This document shows positions 1-5,300 of a stretch of DNA of 9,727 nt, in pieces. This DNA comes from Spirochaetaceae bacterium (lineage in GTDB: Bacteria; Spirochaetota; Spirochaetia; DSM-27196; SKKC01). The DNA lies in the NCBI GenBank assembly GCA_003554375.1, contig PWGF01000074.1, positions 1 to 9,727 of the forward strand, given 5' to 3'. The notes beneath the pieces were generated by a model. That model ran no database searches and was not told where the DNA came from. It saw only the letters and a program-made list of their open reading frames with translations. Position numbers and translations under genes: made by a program. Each line of letters opens with the position of its first letter. Position 1 is the stretch's first letter.

Positions 1-1
1 G

Positions 2-133
2 ATCAGCGAGGAGGCGTGGGAGACGCTCTACAGCGACACGTCGCGTCCGTTCCCCAGGCCGGCCAACGGACGAATCGCGGTCAAGGTGATCAACCACCTC
101 GGCGATGAGGTGATGATCGTGTTCCGGGTGTGA
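2..133 (+). CDS. C-terminus of a site-specific DNA (adenine) methyltransferase; 5' part lies outside the window
   Basis: The frame starting at base 2 is open to a TGA at 131-133 and encodes the last 43 residues of a protein. It includes ETLYSDTSRPF and GRIAVKVINHLGDEV and ends FRV. From memory, this is the typical tail of the large type III/Mod-like adenine DNA methyltransferases that are usually encoded beside a DEAD/DEAH-box helicase or Res subunit. The catalytic motifs (DPPY and the SAM-binding FxGxG) would lie upstream, so activity cannot be judged. No Res start is visible downstream; a dehydrogenase fragment follows instead, so a partner gene, if it existed, is gone. A second fragment of the same kind of protein lies at 6347-6548. 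The family call rests on recognising the tail sequence and has not been checked by a search. Confidence 0.7.
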   Translation: MSEEAWETLYSDTSRPFPRPANGRIAVKVINHLGDEVMIVFRV

Positions 134-305
134 CGGGTGCAACTCGCCGCAGACTTCCGGACTGAACCAGACATCGACCAAAGCGCTCTTGAAGATCCAG
201 GTCTACCAGATCGACGTTGTGCGGGAGTCGAACCACAAGGTTTCCGTGAACGAAGGAGAGAGCCTCCGGTTGAATTCCGCGAAGTGTAATCGAACGGATC
301 GACGC
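134..305. other. 172-bp stretch with no assignable gene
   Basis: This lies between the methyltransferase stop and the dehydrogenase fragment. All three minus-strand frames and one plus-strand frame are partly open, but none gives a sequence I recognise. A TTG-initiated plus frame starting at 189 runs into the dehydrogenase fragment, so the boundary near 300 is where a recognisable sequence begins and not a start codon. No promoter, hairpin or IS end stands out. Confidence 0.4.
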
Positions 306-503
306 ACGGTCGTTCAAGTCGGTACACAGCCGGCCTCGGTAGAACTTCCGGCGAGTCTCGTAATGTCCCGTGAGCTGAGCGTTCTCGGCTCGTTCCGGTA
401 CACGCACGTCTTCGACACGGTGCTCGATCTTGTGGGCGCCGGCAAGGTGTCGGTGGATTCCCTTGCATCGGCGGTCTGTCCGTTCGGGGACCGCCGCCTG
501 TAA
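306..503 (+). pseudogene. C-terminal fragment of a zinc-type alcohol/polyol dehydrogenase (L-idonate or sorbitol dehydrogenase-like)
   Basis: The frame reads TVVQVGTQPASVELPAS, then LVMSRELSVLGSFRYTHVF, then DLVGAGKVSVDSL and CPFGD before a TAA at 501-503. In MDR-family dehydrogenases this order (end of the Rossmann fold, the 'RELxxxGSFR' segment, then the 'G.V....L.......F' segment) lies just before the C-terminus. The catalytic zinc site and most of the NAD-binding fold would be upstream and are absent. The usual last 25 or so residues after the PF motif are also missing, so both ends are cut. There is no start codon or ribosome binding site at the 5' boundary. I infer a dead remnant of a sugar-alcohol dehydrogenase of the GutB/IdnD type; the exact substrate cannot be told. 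Confidence 0.6.
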
Positions 504-559
504 GGAAGGCACTCACCTCAACCTACGGTTTGCAACCGCGTCACCGTACCGGTTCACCG

Positions 560-577
560 TGGTATCCTGATCGTATG
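560..577 (+). promoter_or_regulatory. Extended -10 promoter giving a probable leaderless mntA mRNA
   Basis: TGG at 560-562 directly precedes TATCCT at 563-568, a TGn-extended -10 box. The ATG of mntA follows after six bases (569-574), where transcription would be expected to start. No Shine-Dalgarno sequence lies before the ATG. No good -35 box is seen at 16-18 bp, which an extended -10 can compensate for. The same TATCCT-six bases-ATG layout precedes the ATPase gene at 8927. Confidence 0.5.
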
Positions 578-874
578 AACCGGGATCAAGCGCTACAGAT
601 ATTGAACGACATCTTTCCTCAGCTTCAGACGTATGGAGTGCGGGATGTCGCGGTGTTCGGGTCAGTCGCGCGAAACGACGCCGACGATTCCAGCGATATC
701 GACATATTGATCGATTTTGAGCCGGAAGCGGAATCATTCGACAACCTGATGAACGTTGCCGACCTTCTCGATACGCGATTCGATTCTCCAGTAGATCTCG
801 TGACCGTGAACGGACTCAGTCCATACCTCGTAGCGTCGGTGCAAGCGGAAGCTGTCCATGCCAAAATCGCATGA
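575..874 (+). CDS. mntA: MntA-type nucleotidyltransferase antitoxin
   Basis: This 99-residue protein is a minimal nucleotidyltransferase (MNT). It has the signature GSX10DXD: Gly29-Ser30 followed by Asp41-Ile-Asp43, with a likely third metal-binding acid at Asp74 in SPVDLVTV. In MntA-HepT systems this enzyme adds AMP to a tyrosine of the HEPN ribonuclease HepT and silences it. The ATG at 575 is chosen because the conserved helix MNRDQALQIL begins there, the usual start for the family, and because a -10 box lies six bases upstream; in-frame codons upstream (from 530) code for nothing family-like. Its 3' end overlaps the next gene by 17 bases, as is common for these pairs. All key residues are present and the length is normal, so the protein is probably functional although its partner is damaged. 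Confidence 0.88.
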   Translation: MNRDQALQILNDIFPQLQTYGVRDVAVFGSVARNDADDSSDIDILIDFEPEAESFDNLMNVADLLDTRFDSPVDLVTVNGLSPYLVASVQAEAVHAKIA

Positions 875-1070
875 GGTTTATATTCACCACATCAATGATG
901 AGATTCCCTGGCGAAGAATTATTGCGCTGAGAAATCGACTTATCCACGATTATATGGGTATCAACTTCAACATCGTGGTCAACGTCCTCCAAAACGAAGT
1001 GCCGCAGCCGGCCGAACAACTCCAAGCTCTACTCGAGGGCGAAATCCCTGAGAAAGGCACGAACGAATAG
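858..1070 (+). pseudogene. hepT: HepT-type HEPN toxin with an internal in-frame deletion
   Basis: This 70-residue ORF overlaps the end of mntA and has GGAA upstream of its ATG. Its N-terminus MPKSHEVYIHHI matches the first helix of HepT/DUF86 proteins. It then jumps straight to NDEIPWRRIIALRNRLIHDY, which in the family lies near residues 65-85. About 45 residues (the second and third helices) are therefore missing without loss of frame. The active-site motif RX4HXY is intact: Arg25, His30 and the AMP-accepting Tyr32. Full HepT is about 110-115 residues and works as a dimer; losing the central helices should disrupt the fold, so I infer an inactivated toxin. The C-terminus after LQALLEGE is close to normal length, and IS91 remnant sequence begins shortly downstream. 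The reading frame itself is certain; loss of activity is inference. Confidence 0.85.
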
Positions 1071-1125
1071 GTTGGCGTTACGGCCGAACCCTTTGTCCCA
1101 TTGGAAGAGCACGTCGGTGGTGAGA

Positions 1126-1458
1126 TGCTAAAGCGAAAAGGATGGTCCGCTTTCTGCTGCAGGACGGGCAGAGGGAGAAGCCCTTGCACGAGAACGGTCG
1201 GAAATAGTCATGGCCGCATTCAGGGTTCGTACACCGGATGGGCGCGGCGCCGCGGAGATAGTCGCCGCAGCGCGAAAACCGTTCGCCGACGTCCCGGATG
1301 CGCTCGAGGCGCTGCATACCGTGCCTTGCGGCATACTTCCGGTCGTATTCGTCGCAGAACTCGGCAAAGTGGCGCTCGAAGATCGTGTGCAGCTCGTTGC
1401 GGCCGCGGGGTATGTAGCGTTTCGCTGCAGTGTGCGATACAGAGGCAGTAGTGCTCAC
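1126..1458 (-). pseudogene. IS91-family transposase, N-terminal zinc-binding domain only
   Basis: Read on the minus strand, the protein begins at GTG 1458 (STTASVSHTAAKRY; a GTG at 1476 is an alternative) and runs through HTIFERHFAEF, MQRLERIRDVGERFSRCGDY and CTNPECGHDYFRPFSC to LCPSCSRKRTILFA. The cysteines of CGDY, CTNPEC, SC and CPSC form the zinc-binding domain (PF14319 type) that starts IS91/IS801-like transposases. After RTILFA the frame enters unrelated sequence and stops at 1078. The HUH and tyrosine catalytic region, normally another 250 or more residues, is missing. No Shine-Dalgarno sequence is evident before the GTG. Copy 2 keeps the catalytic part but lost most of this domain, so the two copies are complementary fragments of closely related elements. 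Confidence 0.85.
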
Positions 1459-1626
1459 ATACACTAGTACGCGCACGAGGTGCTTTTTCCTTGATATTGC
1501 CGCCGCCGAAACTCGCGATTCGGGGTGCTTCCCGCCCGAGTTGGTTCCCGCACCGGATGACGGGGGTGGATGAAGACGACGAGCTCATAGATCCCCAGGA
1601 GGTCGCCGAGCGGGGGAGCTTCGGCT
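1126..1626 (-). mobile_element. IS91-family element remnant, copy 1 (5' end only)
   Basis: This holds the first third of an IS91-type transposase gene plus about 150 bp of upstream element sequence. Two blocks recur in copy 2: 1197-1317 matches 6099-6219 and 1501-1626 matches 6221-6346, with only scattered mismatches. Identity stops in both copies just after AGCTTCGGCT, so the element end is probably at 1626/6346. A small inverted repeat, GCCGA (1605-1609) with TCGGC (1621-1625), lies right at this end, as expected for a terminal hairpin of a rolling-circle (HUH) element. On the left, transposase similarity stops near 1126-1134. Beyond it, 1071-1125 shows no further transposase similarity that I recognise. 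The catalytic half is absent, so the copy cannot move by itself. Confidence 0.8.
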
Positions 1627-1755
1627 GGCCGCCGCGACGATCTCGTTGCCCGCCTTGAGCAAGCACTCGACGACGACGAGCCGATCGACATCCTCGAAAA
1701 GTACTACGACGAGGAGTTCGCCGAGGCGCTACGTCGCGGAGATGTCCTGATCTGA
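1627..1755 (+). pseudogene. C-terminal remnant of a small phage-type protein, paralogue of 4645-4884
   Basis: Immediately after the IS91 end, one plus frame reads DDLVARLEQALDDDEPIDIL, then KYYDEEFAEALRRGDVLI and a TGA at 1753-1755. My hand alignment with the last 39 residues of the 79-residue protein at 4645-4884 gives 25 identities, including DEPID, the YY pair and the RGD.LI ending. The first half of the gene is replaced by the IS element, and there is no start codon. Because the intact relative sits between phage head genes, I infer that this is the scar of a second prophage or of a duplication of the same one. The junction falls between 1626 and about 1633, where copies 1 and 2 of the IS diverge. 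Confidence 0.7.
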
Positions 1756-1774
1756 CCGGCCACCCTCCAAGTAC

Positions 1775-1930
1775 CCCGACACGCGAGAACGAGGTTCAAG
1801 CCTGTTTTGGTATACCCGGTAAAACTCTTTTCCCCTCCAGGGGTAGTTCACTTTGGTGCCAGTGCTTAATGGTGGTATTCACATACCTGATCGTTAAGTT
1901 AGGGGCAAGAACGCTCACCCCGTCCTGCTG
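1775..1930 (-). pseudogene. Frameshifted PAS-domain fragment (sensor protein remnant)
   Basis: On the minus strand the frame gives QDGVSVLAPNLTIRYVN followed by HWHQSELPLEGK. This is the start of a PAS sensor domain, where 'DG(I/V)SVL.P(D/N)LTIRYVN' is typical. At the run GGGGAAAA (about 1827-1834 on the plus strand) the match moves to another frame and continues EFYRVYQNRLEP, the expected next PAS strand ('GK.CY.VYH.R.EPC' in relatives). A one-base indel in that run explains both halves. No start codon, no output domain (kinase, GGDEF or receiver) and no downstream PAS core remain. The fragment is joined tail-to-head near 1920-1935 with an unrelated plus-strand gene. The parent was probably a PAS-containing signalling protein; its output is unknown. 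Confidence 0.65.
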
Positions 1931-2590
1931 CAGGCGGCCGAACCGCTCGGCCGGCGCGAGATCGAGCTTCAGCAGGCGATTGATATCCTCGGGGCCGGTG
2001 AGGAGCGGCTCACCGCAACTCATGTGAAGGCGCTCATGATTGCCGGGCGGTTGGGTGAAACACTCGCAATCGCTCGTTCCGGCAAATCGGTCGGCTGGTC
2101 ATACTCCGATTGCGCTACCGGTTTGTGTTTCGCGGCCATACTCGCCCACAGCACCGGCGGGGCCGTACCCAGCACTCCCGCAATCGAGCGGCTCCTGGTG
2201 GAGTACGCAGAGCCTCCGCACCTCTTCATCGATCCTGAGGCCGAGTCTGATGAAGAGGCAGACCGGCCCGATGGCTATCTCGTACAGGCAATTGTTGAAG
2301 GGCTGACGCAGGCCGCGCTCGACCAGGAGACCGCTACATCGTATCTGCGGTGGGCCGAAAAGGTTGCTCGCGCACGTGTTGATCACGTCGTTTCGAAGAA
2401 GCACCGAGGGGCGTATCGGAGCGCCGCTGAGACTCTGGTAGCGCTCGGGGAGCACTATGCCGTGACGGCTCGCCCAGACTCGGCAGCTACCTTGATCCAA
2501 AAGTACCGCGACCGCTTTAACCGGCACACCGCGTTCAAGCGGGAGCTCCGCGAGGTACTGTCGCAGAGCGCACTCGGAGACACCATATAG
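1904..2590 (+). pseudogene. C-terminal part of an unrecognised helical protein, 5' truncated
   Basis: The frame is open from 1898 to the stop at 2588-2590. GTG 2024 is the first usable start, but clearly protein-like sequence continues upstream (HPVLLQAAEPLGRREIEL, QQAIDILGAGEERLTATHV) to about 1920, where it meets the PAS fragment. I therefore treat it as a gene that lost its 5' end. The C-terminal part, with YLRWAEKVARARVDHVV, KHRGAYRSAAETLVAL and LIQKYRDRFNRHTAFKREL, is helical and basic. It resembles in layout the helical C-termini of large SWIM zinc-finger or DUF6880-type proteins ('A..YL..L......R......LR..HRR...L..EL'). That is only a resemblance in pattern. A 188-residue product from GTG 2024 could still be made, although no ribosome binding site is evident there. 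Confidence 0.5.
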
Positions 2591-2604
2591 AAGGAAGCGG
2601 CGGT

Positions 2605-3024
2605 CTACACAAACGAGCCGCCCGTACCCCCGTCATCGATCGCGGAGACGACATCGGTCTTTGGAAAGTCGGTGCCTTTGAACAGCAGCGGTGTGTTGGT
2701 GATCTGGGATAGGGCGTAGGCGGCGCAATCGCCCATGTTGAGACCGGCCTCGTGTCTGCCTTTCCCGGAACGCCGCCAGGCTTCAAGTGCAACTTCGGAC
2801 TGTGCTGAATCGAAAGCGATAGTCTCGATCCCGAGTTCCGTCATGAGCTCCAGAATAGCCCGGCGTCCGCGATCGCCCTTGCGTGCCTCAACGACGAGCG
2901 CTATTTCCAGATGATTCACAGAACTCATCAAGAGCCGCTCGGCCCGAGCGAGGGCATGAGCGTACAGCTCTGCGTCATCTTCCTCAAACAGCACGGCGGC
3001 CAAAGCCGAACTATCGACCACCAC
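2605..3024 (-). CDS. vapC: VapC toxin, PIN-domain ribonuclease
   Basis: This 139-residue PIN-domain protein starts with GTG at 3024 (VVDSSALAAVLFEE). The four acidic residues expected to hold the catalytic magnesium are present: Asp4, Glu40 in NHLEIAL, Asp98 in NMGDCAAYALS, and Asp118 in FKGTDF. Length and motif spacing are normal for VapC, a ribonuclease that cuts tRNA or rRNA when not bound by VapB. The stop codon of vapB (TAG, ending at base 3024) shares its last base with the GTG of vapC, so the genes are translationally coupled and made from the promoter upstream of vapB. It is convergent with the truncated gene ending at 2590, with 14 bp between them. No frameshift or missing residue is seen, so I expect an active toxin. 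Confidence 0.95.
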   Translation of the reverse strand: MVVDSSALAAVLFEEDDAELYAHALARAERLLMSSVNHLEIALVVEARKGDRGRRAILELMTELGIETIAFDSAQSEVALEAWRRSGKGRHEAGLNMGDCAAYALSQITNTPLLFKGTDFPKTDVVSAIDDGGTGGSFV

Positions 3025-3269
3025 TAGAGCGCCCCAAACTCGTCGTAGCCGATAATGTCATCCATAGTTCCGGGAACTTTATCGGGAACCGCCGCGCAGC
3101 GCCGGCCTATCTCGAGGATGCGCTTCGTGCGTTCCTGGGAAGCCTTGGCGTTTTCCTTATCGTACCGGAGCAAGGCCTTGTGAATGGTCTCGGTCATGGT
3201 GGTTCCGGTACGCTGAGACAACTCACGAGCAAGCCGCTCAACCTTCGGATTACGAATACTTAGCGCCAT
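3024..3269 (-). CDS. vapB: VapB antitoxin, ribbon-helix-helix DNA-binding protein
   Basis: This 81-residue protein begins MALSIRNPKVERLARELSQR, the N-terminal beta strand and first helix of the PSK/Rv0623-type VapB antitoxins, followed by TGTTMTETIHKALLRYDKE (second helix). It ends in MDDIIGYDEFGAL, the toxin-binding tail typical of the family ('D.(D/E)ILGYDE.G'). ATG 3269 is chosen over an upstream in-frame start at 3377 because the conserved motif begins there and GGAG (3276-3279, minus strand) lies six bases before it. The 36-residue upstream extension would cover the promoter. It probably represses its own operon with VapC as co-repressor through the palindromes at 3282-3307. The gene is intact. 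Confidence 0.93.
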   Translation of the reverse strand: MALSIRNPKVERLARELSQRTGTTMTETIHKALLRYDKENAKASQERTKRILEIGRRCAAVPDKVPGTMDDIIGYDEFGAL

Positions 3270-3279
3270 CAAAATCTCC

Positions 3280-3307
3280 GTGTATACAGTATAACCTGTG
3301 TATATAC
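3280..3307. promoter_or_regulatory. Candidate VapB operator: two TA-rich palindromes around the -10 box
   Basis: GTATAC (3282-3287) and GTATATAC (3300-3307) are perfect palindromes inside a direct repeat GTGTATA (3280-3286 and 3298-3304) with an 18-bp period, close to two helical turns. They flank the -10 box. Ribbon-helix-helix antitoxins usually bind paired sites like this, so I infer autoregulation. Confidence 0.5.
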
Positions 3308-3316
3308 GCCCGGCAA
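3288..3316 (-). promoter_or_regulatory. vapBC promoter
   Basis: On the minus strand, TTGCCG (3311-3316) and TATACT (3288-3293) are separated by exactly 17 bp, a good sigma-70 type promoter. Its -10 box lies 18 bp before the vapB start codon, leaving a short leader that contains the GGAG ribosome binding site. Confidence 0.65.
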
Positions 3317-3430
3317 GTGTAAATGCCGGCTCCCTACTCCGCAATCTCGTAACGAATTGAACGATACCCGTAAACACTGGGGCTGGTCTCGGTCATACTC
3401 GTTCGAAGCTTGCTCGCAGCAACCGCCCCA

Positions 3431-4198
3431 TTACTCCGCGGTTACCGTTGCCCAGCAGATTGCCTTGGTCACCGGTACGGGCATGGGCTTGCTCTTACCC
3501 ACGATCTCGTAGCTGCTGGGGTTCTGCTTTTTCTCCGGCGATCCGTAGAACGGCATGGGAAGGAGCCCGGCGTCCACATCGTCCAGCGCACAGTAGTAGT
3601 GGCGGAACGGCGCATCCAGAGCAACCGCGACCAGCTTGTGATCGTCCACGACCTTCTTGGTGGTGCTCGTGGTCAGGTCGGTATACACCGCGTTCATCAG
3701 CTCCACGTTGTAACCCGCCAGGGAGATGGACTTGTACGTTACCTGACCGGCGATGCGGCCCGAGCTGGACAGACTGATCACCATCCGCGCGAGCGTCACG
3801 AACGCTTTGGCGCCGGCCATGATCGCGATGTCCGATCCGTACCCGCTTTCCTGGACTACGGTGGTCAGCTCGATGAGCCGGTTGAGCACCATCGCCAGAT
3901 CCGCGTCGGTGAGCTTCTGCTGCGTTTCCTTGAGCTCTTCACTCATATCCTGCTCCTTGTGTTGGGTTTGATCCGCTGCGCCACCCTGGGGAGCGCCATT
4001 CCGTGCGTCGGAAAGATTGGTGTCTGTCTGCGGCCCTTCCTGGGCGGCCGCCGCTTCTACCTGAGGCTTGCTGGTGCTCCAGTACTCTTCCGCGTCCATA
4101 TTGACCGCTTCGGAGGCGACCATCACATTCAGGTCGCGGATCGCCGGAGGCTGTTGGCCGAGCATCGCCAGGGGATGGATGTAGACCTTACCGTCCTC
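3431..4198 (-). pseudogene. Phage capsid remnant: protease/scaffold C-terminus fused to a major-capsid-like C-terminus
   Basis: The minus-strand frame starts with EDGKVYIHPLAMLGQQPPAI, the end of the catalytic domain of a phage prohead protease ('DG.vYL..vaLLG..PPAI'). A low-complexity A/Q/E-rich scaffold-like stretch follows, then MSEELKETQQKLTDADL. The frame then becomes a different protein: LIELTTVVQESGYGSDIAI, HKLVAVALDAPFRHYYCALD and KSKPMPVPVTKAICWATV. That last part resembles the C-terminus of lambda E-like major capsid proteins ('d..v.l.......y.a..dldag......f......P......sPLPvP......A.v'). A deletion inside what were two or three genes probably joined scaffold to capsid in frame. Codons beyond 4198 belong to another frame. 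ATG 4165 or an internal ATG could start a product, but its role would be doubtful. The capsid call is from pattern memory. Confidence 0.55.
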
Positions 4199-4311
4199 GG
4201 CGCGCCGTCGGTAAACGTGTCGGCAACCTCCCGCAGTTGGTCCTTGGTTACAACCGTGCCGTCCCGTCCGAATATGCCTACCCGGGCAAGCTCCAGTTTC
4301 ATGGGCTTCAT
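4129..4311 (-). pseudogene. Phage prohead protease, N-terminal fragment
   Basis: ATG 4311 (or ATG 4302) opens MKPMKLELARVGIFGRDG, then TVVTKDQLREVADTFTDGAP. This matches the opening of phage protease/scaffold proteins of the Mu-like and lambda-C-like type ('M...l.r.G.f.d..G.vt..dL..va.tfd..aPv.vGHp'). After DGAP the expected catalytic region is absent. The DNA jumps, near 4198-4205, to sequence coding the end of the same domain in a different frame (EDGKVYIHPLA at 4198 downward). The product therefore runs out of frame and stops at 4129 after 60 residues. The missing part should be about 70-80 residues. No Shine-Dalgarno sequence precedes ATG 4311. This fragment and the one at 3431-4198 are two pieces of a single former gene region. 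Confidence 0.6.
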
Positions 4312-4644
4312 GGTGAGATCGTAGCGTTATCGGAGAGGGTATACAGAAATCAGGCTAACCCCTCGCGGCCGTGATTCGCGGAGGGTAGCGGTGACCGCTT
4401 CCGGCGGCACAAAGGACGAAATCAGCGCAAATACCGGTTTTCCGGGCGCGAAACGGAGACCCGTTTCCAGATTGCCCGGAAACCTGTTGAAAACTGTTGA
4501 TAAACAGGGTGTACCCGGAAAAACGGGTAATGGTACCGGAACGGGGAAAACGCCTTAGAGGTGCCTTCTCGCTCGTCTGAGAGGAAATGCCGAAAAAGGG
4601 CCATTTTCAGGTGTTTCGACGCCGGCAGAGGTACCGGTGGCGGC
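4312..4644. other. Non-coding block with three hairpins and DnaA-box-like repeats
   Basis: No frame here gives a recognisable protein. The block holds tightly packed dyads: GAAACGG (4450-4456) with CCGTTTC (4461-4467), loop AGAC; CCTGTT (4483-4488) with AACAGG (4503-4508); and TACCCG (4512-4517) with CGGGTA (4524-4529), loop GAAAAA. Inside the second hairpin lies a 10-bp near-tandem repeat, TGTTGAAAAC (4485-4494) and TGTTGATAAA (4495-4504). TGTTGATAA is the complement of TTATCAACA, one base from the DnaA box TTATCCACA. It sits between the small phage gene and the protease remnant. It could be a phage intergenic control region, a terminator cluster or an origin-like scrap. Confidence 0.4.
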
Positions 4645-4884
4645 TCAGATCAGAATGTCTCCGCGCATCACCGCCTCCTTGAACTCGGGGCCGTAATACT
4701 CAAGCAGCACGTCTATCGGCTCGTCTTCATCCAGGGCGCGGCGCAGGCGCTCCACCAGCTCGTCGTGGGTCGTCTCGGGAGGAAGCACCATGGTGCCGAA
4801 CCCGTCCCCCGGACGCCCGGTGAAACGCTCCTTGTAGCGCTCAAGCAGGTCGTCAAGTTCTTCGCTGAATCCGCCTACGTACAT
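4645..4884 (-). CDS. Small acidic protein of a phage head-gene cluster, function unknown
   Basis: This 79-residue ORF (MYVGGFSEELDDLLERYKER at the start, YYGPEFKEAVMRGDILI at the end) is complete and acidic, with two predicted helices around a middle stretch GFGTMVLPPETTHDEL. I cannot assign a function. Two things support it as real: it follows the head-morphogenesis C-terminus by 16 bp on the same strand, and the C-terminal half of a paralogue survives at 1627-1755 with 25 of 39 identical residues. The start at ATG 4884 lacks a clear Shine-Dalgarno sequence (only AGG two bases before it); TATACT (4892-4897) lies seven bases upstream, so a local leaderless transcript is possible. By position it may be a small accessory of head assembly, but that is inference. 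Confidence 0.6.
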   Translation of the reverse strand: MYVGGFSEELDDLLERYKERFTGRPGDGFGTMVLPPETTHDELVERLRRALDEDEPIDVLLEYYGPEFKEAVMRGDILI

Positions 4885-4900
4885 ACCTGTCAGTATACGA

Positions 4901-5220
4901 CTACTTGACCGATTGCTCCATCAGCTTCGTCAGCTCCGGCAACTCCCGGCGGACCGCCGTCCAGATACCCGGCGCCCTGCGGGATCGTATCTCAAAGAGG
5001 TTTGCGTACACCTCGCGTGCGCGGGCTCCTTCTCCGGCGAAATAATCCGCAGGATGACCGTACGCATCCTCGATCTGTTTGTTGGTCACGGCGGAGAACA
5101 GGTCACTCACGCCCGGGTCGTACCTCCACGGACCAGTGGACCAAATCATAGCGAACAACGGGATTTGAGAGATACTGACGGCGCCGTCGGCGGCTATTTG
5201 AGGGGACAGACGCAGCGATA
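4901..5220 (-). pseudogene. C-terminal fragment of a phage head-morphogenesis (minor head, Mu gpF/SPP1 gp7-like) protein
   Basis: The minus-strand frame contains DLFSAVTNKQIEDAYGHPADY, then EGARAREVYANLFEI and WTAVRRELPELTKLMEQ before a TAG at 4901-4903. This resembles the C-terminal region of phage minor head/morphogenesis proteins ('lFga.T...v.d.fGH...Y......r..EafAnlf......W....r.lPe....m..'). A TTG at 5158 is the first possible start, but the same frame stays open upstream (QIAADGAVSISQIPLFAMIW) to about 5220, so the gene is truncated and was not born here. The break near 5200 coincides with the 3' side of IS91 copy 2, which probably caused it. The bulk of the protein, including the conserved N-terminal fold, is gone. 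The order (this gene, small protein, protease, capsid) is a normal tailed-phage head module. Confidence 0.5.
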
Positions 5221-5300
5221 GGACAAATCTGGGCTGTTTCGGAAGTGTTTGTGCCGGGACACGGACACACCTCGCCCGAAGGGTGTAACGGAGGAACTTG

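Noticed and set aside
221..234. tRNA T-arm-like sequence GGTTCGACTCCCGC on the minus strand
   Set aside because: The T stem does not pair and no acceptor, D or anticodon arm is present nearby; a chance match.
1071..1125. Minus-strand open frame LTTDVLFQWDKGFGRNANLF next to IS91 copy 1, as a possible extra domain or gene
   Set aside because: It is preceded by a stop, is in another frame than the transposase and is antisense to the end of hepT; I cannot match it to anything. It may be element or foreign DNA but is too short to call.
3410..4324. A 304-codon plus-strand ORF across the phage head remnants
   Set aside because: It is antisense to frames that show protease and capsid motifs, is rich in His/Arg/Gly as mirror frames often are, and has no recognisable motif or ribosome binding site.
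5267..5286. Rho-independent terminator after the IS91 transposase
   Set aside because: The ACACC/GGTGT dyad is short and has no T-run on either side; it is better regarded as a possible element-end structure.
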